Below are positions 1 to 11,714 of a stretch of DNA of 64,000 nucleotides, one piece after another. The notes under the pieces were generated by a model. That model was given only the letters and a program-made list of their open reading frames with translations, was not told the DNA's origin and did no database searches. The first letter of the stretch is position 1. The number at the start of each line of letters is the position of its first letter. A program made the position numbers and the translations under genes. Source of the stretch: Vitrella brassicaformis (lineage: Eukaryota > Sar > Vitrellaceae); NCBI GenBank assembly GCA_001179505.1, contig CDMY01000144.1, positions 62,001-126,000 of the forward strand, given 5' to 3'.

Positions 1-661
1 TTCGACATACTCTACGAACCACCCAAGAGGTCAGCGGATGCCACAGCGTGACAGCCACACCGATCATTTGCATGCTTGATGTTTGTCTGTCCGTCTGCCT
101 GCGTGTATGTGTGTCAGCGTGCTCCCGCGGCGTGCTGCGCCTCTGATGAGTCAGGTGCTGAGCAGAACTGTGATTGCCGACTGACTGACTGACCGGCGGC
201 CGGTCAGTTCGAGTTGAGTTGGAGCTTGAGTCCGTGTACAGTGTGTAATGTACGTGTGTGGTTATCATTCCGGCCTGTGCCGTGTGTTTTATCGACGGAA
301 GACTAGTAAGGCAGGCATATATAGAGAGATGCGCATAAGTATCGTCCTTTGTGTGTGTCAGAGTGACAGATAAACTGAACATCCCATCCCGGTCTCACTC
401 TCAGTCAACCTCACGCTAACACTCAGTCACACTGCCAAGCTCTCACTCACTCACTCACTCACTGACGAACACTCTCCCCCTCCAAATGACCTCCTGTCTC
501 CCCGCCCATGCAAAGCGTCCAAACCCATAGTGACGAAATCTACCAGCAGAGAGGAAGCACAACCGTTGGAACCGATCTCGCGCGTTGTGCGATCTCGTCT
601 AGACTTTTTCTGGTGCTTTTCTCCCCGCCCTGTCTTGTGAAAAAGCAACGCGTGAGCAGCA
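1..661. other. Upstream region, no gene seen
   Basis: This is the region 5' of the CK1-like kinase. It holds short microsatellites, including a run of ctca repeats near 446-463 and TG-rich tracts, and no convincing coding frame. The stretch just before the ATG at 662 is presumably 5' UTR and promoter. No TATA box stands out. Confidence 0.5.
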
Positions 662-1986
662 ATGGCGGCCCAAGATCTTCAAGCGGACATGCTGCTGGAG
701 GGGAGATGGCGTGTGGTGAACCACGTCGGCGGAGGCGCCTGGGGTAAGCAGATCTGATCTACACACGGCAAGCCACAGGGAGGACACTGGATGACCAAAG
801 AGAACTCTTGTCGTCCTATAGAGTCCACAATGACCGTATGTGCCGTCTTTTGTGTGTTGTTGCCTGCAGGCGCTGTGTATGTGGTGCGAGACGAGCACCA
901 GCCGGAGGGCCACCTGCGGGCCATGAAGTACGCAGGCACGGAGAGCGGCAGCGTCAAGGACCTCAACGGCGACTACAACACCCTGACGCAGCTGCAAGGT
1001 ACGGGAGCCAGGAAAAAGTCTGCTGTGCCAACCCCCTATAAGCTCGCGTCTCGTCTCTCTTTTGTGTGTGCTTTGTGCAGGCACCAAGGGCATCTGCAAC
1101 GTGCATGCCCACTACAAGGCTAACGACGCGTGAGCTGAGCACGCAAACGACGGATGGGACTCAAACAATCCAGCGAGATATCGAGTATTCTTCTCTGTGT
1201 GTCCCATCAGCCACCGTCCATTCTTCGTGATGGACCTGCTGGGCGGGGACCTGCTGCGGCTGCGGGAGGCTGCGGGCCGCTTCACCGTGGCCACGACGGC
1301 CAAGATCGGGGTGAGAAAGAGATATAGAGAGCCTTACAAATTTGCATGTATGCGCCAATTGCTATCTGCGTATGTGTGTGTGTGCAGCTTCAAGTCGTGG
1401 ATGTGCTGGAGAAGGTGCACGACGCCGGCTACATCCACCGGCAAGCGGCAAAGAAGACTCCACACATTGTCTGAGTGCTCTTTTCCCTGTCCCTCTGTTT
1501 GTTTCCAACAGCGACATGAAACCCGATAACCTCATGACGGGCAAGGGTGAGTGAGGCATAGACACACAGACGCCAATGGGAAGGAGGGGACACCGGATGT
1601 GTATGTTGTGTTGCATGCAGGCGGCCAGCAGGGTGAGGTGTTTTTGGTGGACTTTGGTCTCGCCAAGAAACACCTCGCCGCCAACGGCCGGTGAGCCCCA
1701 TTCACCAAAACCAAAGAGACACACACGGTCAGACCTTCCTTTGTCTCTTCATGTGTGTCGCTTGCAGCCCCATCAAGGCCCGCAAGGACGCCGTCTGCGC
1801 GGGGACAGCCTACTGGGGCAGCCCCAACGTCCACGCCAAGAGGGATCTAGGCCGCCGGGACGACCTCATCAGCCTCTGGATTGTCCTTCTCGAGATGATG
1901 CTCAACGACCTGCCGTGGGCCAACCGCACCGTAAGGAGAGACGGACACGACACAGAGAGACACACATGCACACGGTGCTTGTTCCT

Positions 1987-2019
<33 letters not shown>

Positions 2020-3237
2020 AGAACCGAGCAGACATCAAGAAGGATAAGAAGGAGCTGTTCGCCAAGGTCGAGGCCCTCCACAACGGCCAAGCCGCCGCCC
2101 CGCCCTTCACGTCCTTCTACCTGCGCCGCGGCCACCAGCCCGCGGACCCGCTGGCTGAGGACCCGCTGCTGAAGGACACGGACGAGCTCGCCAAGGCCAT
2201 GCCACCCCAGATGGTGCGTGTGAGTGAGACAGGAAGGTGCATTGGGCTTCTTGTGTCCCTTGGATTCTCCTGCTCTCCCTGGTGTGTGCAGCGGCAGCTG
2301 TGGGTCGAGCTCAACAGCTACAAGTACGACACCAAGCCCAACTACAGCTACATCCGGTAAGATTGATTGCAAACAAGGCCCACGCACCACTCATTGTCCT
2401 TTCTTTTGGCAGGTCCCTGCTGCAGGACATGTTCGAGGCGTATGCCCATCACCACAAGGACAACTGGGACATCACCAAGGAGTTCGGCCAGGGCCCAGGC
2501 AAGTGGAAGGCCTCCCAGGAGGAGGCCGCCCTCCACCATCCCCTCCCCCCACCCTCGGCCCCTCATTCTCACCCCCACCCGCCCGCAGCTGCTACTGCTG
2601 CAGCAGCCAAGACCAAGGCCAAGCCACGATCCCCCTCCTCGCAAGAACAAAGGCGAGAAGCGGCCTCGGGCTGAGGACGAGGAGGACGAGAACGAGGAGC
2701 GGGCCGGCAAGAGGAGGGTGCGTCGGGAGGTGTCTGCTGTGCCCAAGCCCCGTGGCCGGTCGGTGTCTCCCCCACCCAAGCGCGGCAAGGCAGCGGCGAA
2801 GGCCAAGCAGGTGCGCAAGGCGCCGACGAAGAAGGATCAGCAAGAAGCCCGCCAAGAAGCCGCCAGCCAAGGAGACCGGCAAGAAGGCGAGCGGGAAGAC
2901 CACAAAGCCCGGCAGGAAGACGCCCAAGAAGAAGGTGCAGGCGGCCAAGACGGGTGCGGCAGCCGGTGTAGTGGAGGTCGATGACGAGGTGTCGCCCGGT
3001 GCCCCATCGCCATCCGTGTCGACCAAGAAGCAGCGGGGGAAAGGCGTCGCGGACAAAGTCCGCAAGGCGCCCACCAAGAAAGTGGGCAAGACCAAGAAGG
3101 CGGCTGCCAAGAAGAAGACGACGGCGGCTGCGAAGAAGAAGGTGGTGAGGCGGGCTTCGGCGCCCAAGAAGAAGGCGGCCAGCGCTCCCTCTGCACGGGA
3201 TGTTCGAGCCGAGCGACGCGCCCGCAACAAGGGATGA
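662..3237 (+). CDS. Casein kinase 1-like protein kinase with a lysine-rich tail
   Basis: The spliced exons give a CK1-family Ser/Thr kinase. Exons read as 662-743, 870-998, 1081-1129, 1211-1310, 1388-1440, 1512-1546, 1621-1690, 1768-1930, 2022-2213, 2292-2356 and 2413 onward. Visible motifs are the glycine loop VGGGAWGAVYVV, the lysine in RAMKY, the catalytic loop YIHRDMKPDN split by an intron, VDFGLAKKH, and the CK1-type stretch RRDDLISLWIVLLEMM in place of a canonical APE segment. The kinase frame alone stops at 2674. Beyond that, Lys/Ala-rich coding (RKNKGEKRPRAEDEEDE, then ISKKPAKKPPAKETGKKASG) continues only after two +1 frame changes, to a stop at 3237. The tail resembles histone H1 and would suit nuclear localisation. 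The kinase call is firm; the 3' end is not. Confidence 0.85.
1441..1511 (+). other. GC-AG intron inside the kinase catalytic loop
   Basis: Joining ...YIH plus cg at 1440 to c plus DMKPDN at 1512 restores the HRD motif exactly. The intron then begins gcaagc instead of gt and ends caacag. A second possible GC-AG intron with a perfect donor (cccag|gcaagt) lies at 2499-2588. Its length is a multiple of three, so retaining it would not change the frame. Confidence 0.75.
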
Positions 3238-4096
3238 GGGATAGGGAGGGGGGAGAGAACCGAAAGGGGGCTGGGTATGTGGGGTATTTTGATGTGTGGC
3301 GCAAGCAGGCAGGCAGAAAGAGAGAGAGAGAGGGAGAGAGAGAGGGAAAAGCGGATCGCCAGTTGATGTCGGTCGTTGGGATTTTCCAGTTCCATCAGTG
3401 TGACGTGATTAGGGGGTTGTCTGTGTGCGGGATGGGATGGGAGCAATCGGGCGCAAGAGACACGTACCTCTGCCTGCGCTTTGCGGGATTCTGTGCCGTG
3501 TGTGTGTGTACTTGACATGTGAGAAGTTGGTGCTAAAATGTTTTGAGTGCTGATGATGGAGCTCCTCGGTGTATATTAGGCAGGCAGGCAGGCAGGCAAG
3601 GTAGTCGACGAGATGTCCTGCGACGCAGGCAAAACCATCTGCTTTTTTCAGTCGTTAGCGAGATCATAGGACCACTCGAGGAAGAGACACGTGCCGCTCG
3701 CTGCCTGCGATCTGTGAACTTGTCTGTGTTGTAAGTGTGTATGTGTATGCTTGTGCCTAATTGATGCCCCCCTGACACTATGCTCGTATCAGGTGTGTTG
3801 GTGGATTGACCATAACTATACAATCCATGTCACGAGCAGTCCACATCCTTTTGTCACTGCAACAGCCGCCATTCATTCCATCAAGATGTTCATTCACACC
3901 ATCCAGACCACGCCCGCCACACCCACTGAGCTATACAACAAAGTGACCATCCAACCCTCTCACTGCCCTCTGCCTCTATCTCTGTCTCTTATGTACATGC
4001 ACACACACGAGGAACGCAGTCTCCACTCAGTGTGTTTGCCATGTCAGCCGTGGCTTCGCCAGGCACCCCCCCACCACACCCACCCAATCTTCTCGC
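3238..4096. other. Convergent intergenic region
   Basis: This lies between the 3' ends of the CK1-like gene (+) and the gene ending at 4097 (-). It contains a purine-rich GA microsatellite at about 3317-3350 and a ggca repeat at about 3581-3598. I see no supported gene. Confidence 0.5.
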
Positions 4097-5477
4097 TCAG
4101 GTGATGGGCAGTTTCTTGGCCTTGCAGTACGCCTTGTAATCGGCCTCCGTGAGTACATACCCCCAGTGTTGCAGCGTCTGCATCACCACACCACACACAG
4201 TCGTCTCTCAGCCAGGATCTCAAGGCCAACACACACACATATGCTCACCCACCTGTCGGATGACGGGTGACACCTGGACGTCGTCGTATCGGGTGCCGCG
4301 CCGGTTGATCTGCCCACACAGCTGAGAACGGAAGCGACCGGTGGGACCCATCACGCCTGAACAGACAGAAGAGCGGCAGCAAGGAGGATGAGGACGTGTG
4401 TGTGTGTGTGTGTGTGTGGAGACAACGTATGTGTGGACGTGTGCGCGTATCCTGCCAGCTCCTCAGGGTCTGTGTGTGTCAGGACCTTTGAATCGGCTGA
4501 TCTGCCGTTTGTCGTCCGAAGATCGCCTCCCGAGGTAAAACCGGCAGTACCTGATAGCGGACACACACAGAGTGTAGCATGGCAATGAAGGGTGTGTCCC
4601 GTGTGTAGTCTGTGTCCGTCCGCCTACCACTGGAACGCGCCGTAAGGGTCCTGCTTCTTGATCCAGCCACTACTCTCCCACTGGTCGAGGCTCTGGCCGC
4701 TGCAATGCACCACACCATCGTGACAGACACGTCCGTCATTCCTGACCCTTTCCCTCTCTGCCTGATAAATACATGCATCCCCCCACTCACCATTTGACGT
4801 CGTACTTGTTCACCTCTTCGCGGTAGGTTTGACTGGTCAGCATCCGGCCTCTGTTCATGCCCTCAAACCACTCCTGAGGGAACTGCAAAGGGCATGCAGG
4901 TGTCAACAAGAGAAAGGTATCAACCAGCAATCACCATCCACCATCCGTGTGTGTCCTCTTCCTCACCTCGGCCAGCACTTGCTTGGGGTCATAGGTTTTG
5001 CCCGTCACGCTGGAGTAAATCGAACGGAAATACGTACCACCTGATGTGGACACACCGACGCCACACATACCGCATCACACTCATACATACCATACACCAG
5101 TTCACTCATCTGTATGCTCTGACCGAATGAGCCGCGCTGCAGCACTTCCGCTGGGGTGAGGTTGGGCTTGAAGTCCGGGTAGTCCTCGAACACTAGCGTG
5201 CCGTCGGGACGCCGCTTCGGTACCGGGGCACGCTCCGCATAGATCTCTGATGAGCCGCAATAACAGGAAACGGATCCCCGTTGCATGCATCGCACATTCC
5301 CCACGCACCTGTGTCGAGTTTGACGCCACGATCCATATGCGATGCAGCAGCAGCAGGAGCAGGAGCAGGAGCGGCCTTCTTCACTCTCGTCTCCTTTTTC
5401 TGGATTGTCTTCGTGACCTTCCCGGCCTCCTGCTGCTTGGCCTTGGGCTTCGGCTTGGCAGCGGCGCCCTTGACCAT
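4097..5477 (-). CDS. Conserved eukaryotic protein of unknown function
   Basis: The ATG at 5477 opens a basic Lys/Ala-rich N-terminus (MVKGAAAKPKPKAKQQ). A compact conserved domain of about 160 residues follows over several exons. It includes VPKRRPDGTLVFEDYPDFKP, NLTPAEVLQRGSFGGTYFR, IYSSVTGKTY, KCGQSLDQWESSGWI, DPYGAFQWYCRFYLGRRSSD, GPTGRFRSQLCGQI and VSPVIRQTLQHWGYVLTEAD. From memory, similar proteins occur widely in protists, algae and fungi without an assigned function. No membrane segment or signal peptide is visible. The gene is head-to-head with the sigma-factor gene, with 314 bp between start codons. The stop is the TGA at 4099-4097. Confidence 0.8.
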
Positions 5478-5621
5478 GAAGACGTGTTGACGGATGCAAA
5501 ACGCCGTCTGGCAGCCTCCAGGCCTCACGCTACAGGGCAGGCTGGTCGACAGAAGGAAACTCCGGTGGACGCAAAGCAGCAACAGAGACCACCTATTCAT
5601 CCATCTATCAACGCTCCCGGA

Positions 5622-5635
5622 TTTTGCGAGCTCAG
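5622..5635 (+). promoter_or_regulatory. TTTTGCGAGCTCAG promoter element, copy 1
   Basis: This 14-mer lies in the spacer between the divergent starts at 5477 (-) and 5792 (+). The identical 14-mer recurs at 38576-38589 in another divergent spacer. A related TGCGAGCTTAG lies 26 bp downstream at 5648-5658 in the same orientation. The function is inferred from position and recurrence only. Confidence 0.45.
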
Positions 5636-5791
5636 CGCCAACGTCGGTGCGAGCTTAGCAGCAAGGAGAGGCTCAGGCCTTTTCCAGCGTGTGATGCGCT
5701 TGTGGTCTTGAGAATGAAGCTCAAGGAGTCAGATCTATGAGTGATCTTGCTGGGTGGCGAGTTTGAGCCACCCCCTGCGGCACGAGCAGGG

Positions 5792-7097
5792 ATGGTGCGG
5801 CTTGGCCCTCCCCCCAACCGGCTGTCCAGCCATCGGTTTTCCCTCGTCTTCACCGCCATCTGCTCTTTCTTCCTCACCCTCGCCCTGGATCTTTTCGAGC
5901 ACGTCTGTGTCGCCCTGTCAAACAGGCGGTCCGTCGACAACCTCCGGGACCTCAGCAGCCCTGACCGGGCGGCCTTCGTGGCTCCAGCGGCACTCAGGCG
6001 CTTCGGCGGATCAAGACGGCGTGTTTCAGGGCATCGCAGAGCACGGTGGCGGATGGATGACGACTGTGACGTTTTTCTTCTGCCGCTCGACGAGAAGCAG
6101 CGGACCGAGCATTTGAGGTCTCTGTCGAGCGTTCGAGCGTCAGACCTGCTGCTGGCTTCCTCTCTGCTCAATGACCAAAAGCGGCTGCTGCTACGCGCGA
6201 GCCCCTCCAGCACCGCCAGCCCTCCCCATTCCACGATGTTTGACCCCATGGATGAAGAGGAGGCCCAGTACGCGTCAGAAGGACGACACGACACCACCCC
6301 AAGGATGGTGTCGGTCTCGCCACACAGCCGGACGGCTTCATCACCCATACCCCTCCCCTCTGATCCCGACCCCGCTGGCCCTTCGTCGCGTGCCTTTCGT
6401 GAGCGGCTCGAAGAGTCGTGGCAGGCCCAGTCTCACCCATCATCAGCCCCACCCCTCCCCCCCACCCCGTCAGATTGGAGGACCGAATTGGAGCGGCAGC
6501 TCGAGAGAGAGAGGATAGCGCGGGAGGAGAGGGCTCGTGCGGTGCTAGAGGAGCAGCTCGAGAGGGATCGGCGGCGCGAGCAGGGGAGGGCGCAGCGGCT
6601 GCTGCACATCATGGAGAGGGACAAGTGCTCGGCTGAGGAGGCCATACGGAGGCTCGAGGCCATCGAAAAGGCGGAGGCTGAGGCACAGCAGCGGACGGAG
6701 CTTCCCCTGCCCACACAACATCGAGACGATGATGATGACATTGACGTCCTTGACGATGAAGACGAGGAAGATCAGCCGTCGGACATCTCCATTGCCACGA
6801 TGGTGTCGACGGCTGTCACCGAGATCGAGACCCCCACCCAGCCGTCATCACGGCCCCACATGCCACCAGAGGCGAGTGTGCTGTCGGCTGCAGCGGCAGC
6901 CCACGAGATGGACAAGAAACGGAGAAAGAAGGAGCACGTCGAGCGGGGGAGCGTCAACATGACAGCCGATCTGTCCGACTTCACTTCTCGCCATGTGTTT
7001 GAGGATGACGACAGCGTCCGGCTGCTCAACGGCACACTGGTTGATAGAGAGGTCCTGGAGAAGCTCAAGGAAAAGGACGACTTCCTCAGGTCAACCA

Positions 7098-7135
<38 letters not shown>

Positions 7136-9760
7136 TATGTTCGGCTGAGCTGACGATGCATCCATCTCTGTGTGCGTTTGTGTGTGTGTGTGCAGGGAGT
7201 GGGAGAGGCTTCGCGACAGCAAGGGCCTGCGCTCGTTGGAGAGCTGGGCGGAGCTGGTCAACACGACGGTCGACTACCTCAAGGTCATCATCCCCGAGGT
7301 CATGCAGATCCGTGCCCTCCTCCCGCCACAAGAGGCGTCCAAGAAATCACGGAGGAGCATGATCCAAAAGGTCAGCCAGCCTTGACAACTCCTCTGCCAC
7401 CAACCAATCTGCATCTCTCTCTGTGTGTGTGTGCAGGAGCGAGAGGAGTGGAATCTTCTGCGGTCGTCGCGTCGTCTGCGTCGGGTGGAGGATTCGATCA
7501 AGCAGGTGGAGCTGACGCTGGGCCGGCCGCCCACGCGCGTCGAGTGGGGCACGGCCATGGGCTTCATCACCGCTGATGCCAGGGAGGATGGCTATGACAA
7601 GAGACTCAAGGAACAACTGGACTACATGAACAAAGAGGTGCGTTACTGAGTGGGCGTTCGTGTGCATGTACGTTGTGCGGCCTGTCTGTGGTCAGTTGAA
7701 GCGCCTTGAGGACGATGAGGCGGTCGTGATTGGCTGGTTCCACGACCTCGTCAAGAGACTGGCCACGTGAGACGGAAGTACAGATAGGGGGACTGAGAGA
7801 GAGCTCTCTTTGTGTGACCGGCCGGCTCTTCATGGCTGTCTGTGTGCTGTACGTGGCCTGTCAGGCAAGCTGCTTCCAAGCCCCACACCAATCTCGGCTT
7901 CATGGACTTCATGACGGGCGGCCTCGAAGGTATGGAATCCACCTAAAAGTACACCAGACAAAGTCTCTGTCCGCGTGTGGCTGTGTGTGGCACGTGTGTG
8001 TGCAGCTGTGCAGAAGGCAATTCGCGAGGTGCCTCTCGAGAAGATTGAGATGGGCAACCTGCGGCAGCACGTCTACATGGCCATCAAGAACGCACACCTC
8101 GCCCAGGCTACAGAGTTCAGGCAACAGGTACGCAAGCCACTTCAGTCAGCCGCACACGCAAACGACGAGTTCTCATTCTCGTGTGCGTGTGTGTCAGCAA
8201 CATCACGGTGTGCCCGCCCACTACTTCACGCTGGCCAAGAAGGCGAGGGACTACGAGAGGGACGTCAAGAACGAGCAGGGCCGAGTGCCCAACCGTAAGA
8301 GCCGCACACCTCCACGTCTCCCTCCAGCTCACCACATCTCACACCAACCTGTGTCTGTCTGCCTGAACAGACGCTGAGACCGCCAAGGCCCTCGACGTCT
8401 CGCCACAGCTCTTATCGTAAGTAGACCGACGCCACATGCATGACTAAGGCGTCCATTCCTTCATTCATTAACCCCCGTGTGTGTTTGTGTCTTTGCGTGT
8501 GTGGTTGGCGCAGCAAAGTGAGGTCCGAGACGCGGAAGATGCGTGACATGATGCAGGACGTCAAGTTCAAGTCGGACGACGGAACCCCTGAACGGCTCCA
8601 CGAAACACTCGACGTACGCGCGCCAAACCTACCAGCAATCACGAGCCGACGCACCTGGATGACACTATGTTGTGTGATTGATGTGGTTGGTGTGGTTGGT
8701 GTGTCCAGCTGGACCCCGACAACCCCGGCGGGCCTCAGAAGTACCTGGCGGAGGAGCGGCGCTTCCTGCACATGGTGGAGCACCTCATGACGCAGTCGTC
8801 TCTCACCGACATGGAATACAGAGTGGTACGTACGCACTCCCACACGGGTCATGACACTCCCACCCCTCATCCCTCCCTCCCTTGCCTTGCTATGTGGGTC
8901 CAGATGCACATGCGTCTGGGCGTCTCCCGCACCGATCGCCGTGTGCACTCGGCCGAGGACGTCCGGAACGAGCTGGCCATCACACCGAGGGAACTTGCAG
9001 ACATCGAAGCCAACGCTTTCTACAAAATGAGGAAACAGGTGGGTGGTTGTGTAGGAAGAGTGCACAACACCCTAACTAGCACCCAAGACTTGCTAACCGA
9101 GTGTCGTGCGTGTGGTGGCCTTGCACTCCATCCATCCATCTGCAGGAGACGGAGGATGCTTTGGGTGAGGTTGAGCCGCAGGTGCGTGCGCAGGCGTCGT
9201 TCGACCCCGAGATGATGCTGGCGGTGCTCTCGGAGGTGTCGCACATACAGCGCCTGTCCGAACAGCTCATCACACGGGGGGGATTCAGAAACACAAGTGA
9301 GTATGCGATCGTGCACCCAGCACACGACTCACCACAGCCATCAGATTGACGTGTTGCATGTGATGTGTGCGTCTCGGTAGGGGATTTGGACCCCAGTCTC
9401 GACGAGAAGGCGCATATCCACGCGGCGGCCCTGCTGCTCAACCAGTCCAACAAGCCCGCAGCCATCGCTGCACGACGCAAGCTCATGGAGGCCAGAGGCC
9501 ACAAACCTCTCCGTGCCCAGCAGCAGCCCACCCCACCCCCTGTCCCACCCCGCACCCCGACAGCCCACCAGACGCCCCCTCCCCGGCCGCAGCCAAAGCT
9601 CTTCGCGCCGATTCCCGTGGAGCCGGCGAGAGCGGCCAGGCAAGAGGAGCCCCTGCTGGCAAAGGTCAAACGGGAGAGGGCCGAGAAGAAGGGCGGTGGC
9701 AAGAAAGCGGCGAAGCGGAGCACTATGACGTCGGGAAGGAAAAGGACGAAGGCAATCTGA
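5792..9760 (+). CDS. Nuclear-encoded plastid RNA polymerase sigma-70 factor
   Basis: The ATG at 5792 opens a hydrophobic N-terminus (FSLVFTAICSFFLTLALDLF) suited to the signal part of a bipartite plastid leader. About 400 low-complexity residues follow, with an ERE/RRE coiled coil and acidic runs. The sigma core is spread over small exons: a region 1.2-like LGRPPTRVEWGTAMGF; region 2-like LGFMDFMTGGLEAVQKAI and MGNLRQHVYMAIKNAH; region 3-like LPxH-type VPAHYFTLAKKARDYERD with GRVPN..ETAKALDVSP; and region 4 with RLGVSRTDRRVHSAEDVR and ELAITPRELADIEANAFYKM, which parallels the helix-turn-helix TRERIRQIEAKALRKLR. The C-terminus is Pro- and Lys-rich. It would direct plastid-encoded polymerase to promoters. 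Region 2 is divergent, so promoter melting residues may be altered. Exon joins are approximate. Confidence 0.8.
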
Positions 9761-11234
9761 TGATCTTATGGAGGAGGGATAGTAGGCGGACGAAGGGGTG
9801 TCAGTCTCGTGTGCAGAGAGGGGGGAGGGACGGACGGGCGACGAGACCATGGTTTCCATCTATCCATCCATCCATCCATACTCGTACATAGACACATGTA
9901 CCCACCCACATGCCGGCACGGCATGAATGAGTGCATCTACCTACCTCCCTACCTTTCTACCAGCCTGTCTCTTTATCTCTGTGTGTGTGGTGTGTGCGGG
10001 AGGGGCTATGGGATGGGAGGGGGTATGGGATGGGATGGGATACGAGGGGGAGGTAGGTGAGAGGGCGGTCCATAGCGCACCGGTCCACAACGCTCACGCA
10101 CTCCCTTTTTCTGTCAATCACTCACGCACTCGCTGCCTACCAGCCTGCCTGCCTGCCTGCCTGACCTATGCCTACATCAGCCGAACCCGCCCATGTATAG
10201 CCTGTCGCTCGTCGGTATGGGTGGGTGGTTGCTTGGTTTGTGTGTGTGCAGCCGGCCGGCCGCCGGGCAGGCTAAGCTCTCGTGTGAGGCCGGCCGGTAA
10301 GACACATCAGCGAGGAGAATACTCGCAGAGAGGGCTTTTTGGCGGTGGCTGGCCAACCACAGTTTTTTCCCGCTTTTAAAGCACTCTGAGAGATGAGGAG
10401 GGATGCGTGTGTGTGGGCAAGCAACTGCAATGGAGCTTGGTACCCTGTTTTCGATGTGTTGCGGTTCTCGTGGCTGTCTGTCTGTGTGCGTGTGTGGCGT
10501 GGATTTCAATGGGATTGTCCTGGCCTGGCGAGAATGACGTTGTAATGCTCACTGGGGCACTGACGTGCTGTGCTCCTTTTGCTGCAGCGGGGCGGGGGCT
10601 GCTAATGTGTGTGCGTGTGTTGCTTTCAAACCACTCACTCACTCACCCACTTGTTGTCGATCGTGCAGCCAGCCAGCATCTCTGGCACTGTTGTGCTGTC
10701 CTGTGGTGCCTCCCTCCCTCCCTCCGTCCCTCCCCCCAGCTCACTGTAAACACAGCACTGCACACACCCATACACACACATGTATTGCTGGCTGGCTGGC
10801 TGCACGGCACGGCGCGGCACGCACCTTGGTGCGCGCTCTCTCTCTCTCTGTGGGATTTTCAACGACCTGTGTGTGTGTGTGTGTCCGATTCCGGTCTCTC
10901 TCTTGTGCGTGTTTCTGTCTGGGCATTCCCCTTGAGCACCGTTCCCCTTTGAGAATGGCGCCCGAGGTGGGACTATGACAAGGCGCACGAGAGGCGACCG
11001 ACTGGCACTGACAAGGCAGTTGCCTCTCTGTCTGTCTGTCTCGCTCCGTCAGTATTTGTGTGTGGTGGGGTGGTGGTGGTATGTGCAGATGGCACACAAT
11101 GACGATGGATGAATGGATGGACGAATGGATGATGACCCCTACATTGCAATCAGTTGTCGTGTCTCTCTATTCACCGGCCACTGAAAGTCATCCCCACGTT
11201 GGCGGATCCGTAAATGCGCTTCTGCGCGTGGGCG
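9761..11234. other. Intergenic region without a supported gene
   Basis: This is about 1.5 kb of simple-sequence-rich DNA: catc repeats at 9858-9880, a gggatgggat array at 10008-10040, TG tracts near 10867 and ctgt tracts near 11028. Open frames on both strands are low in complexity and show no exon-like conserved protein pattern. Confidence 0.5.
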
Positions 11235-11714
11235 GCCGCGGCCAGAGCTAAGAGTTCTCGTTGGCTTGACGGCTGCCGCAGCTGGTCCTTTCATCCGTTT
11301 GCATCGTCTTCAACGACGTCCTCTCGATAGACGTCGTTCTGGCGAGTTGCCCTCGCGGCGCCATCATCATTCGTCCGTGTTTGGTGAGATCTTGGCAGGC
11401 TGTCGGGTAGTGGATGCAACAGGTGCAGAGACGCGTCCGGGGCATGCCGCGTGTCTCGCTGGTTTTCCCCTCGTTTGAGCTCCGCTTACCCGAACACCGG
11501 TTGAAACAAGGTGATAAGTGTACTTGTCTGTCTGAAAAGCCTTACAGGTAGGTCGCTCTGTTTTATTGCTCGAAGAAACGCATTAATTGCCGTGTCGCTC
11601 AGTCACTGCGGGTCATTCATGAAGGGTCAACTCTCGACCCACACGAAGAGGCAGGTGCCCGTCGAGTTCGATCCGTCTGCGGCCCGGATGATTCGTGTCT
11701 CATGGTTTCTACCA

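Noticed and set aside
2592-3518. 308-codon minus-strand open frame opposite the CK1-like gene tail
   Set aside because: It is the antisense of Lys/Ala-rich coding (AAG codons read as CTT), which opens long Leu/Phe-rich shadow frames.
10407-10978. Long open frames with hydrophobic or Ser/Cys-rich translation
   Set aside because: Composition comes from TG, CTCT and CCTC simple repeats. There is no conserved pattern, no plausible splice structure, and overlapping frames on both strands look alike.
11655-11700. GAGTTCGATCCGTCTGC as a possible tRNA T-arm
   Set aside because: The flanking bases cannot form the T stem or an acceptor stem, and no D-arm or anticodon arm lies at the right distance.
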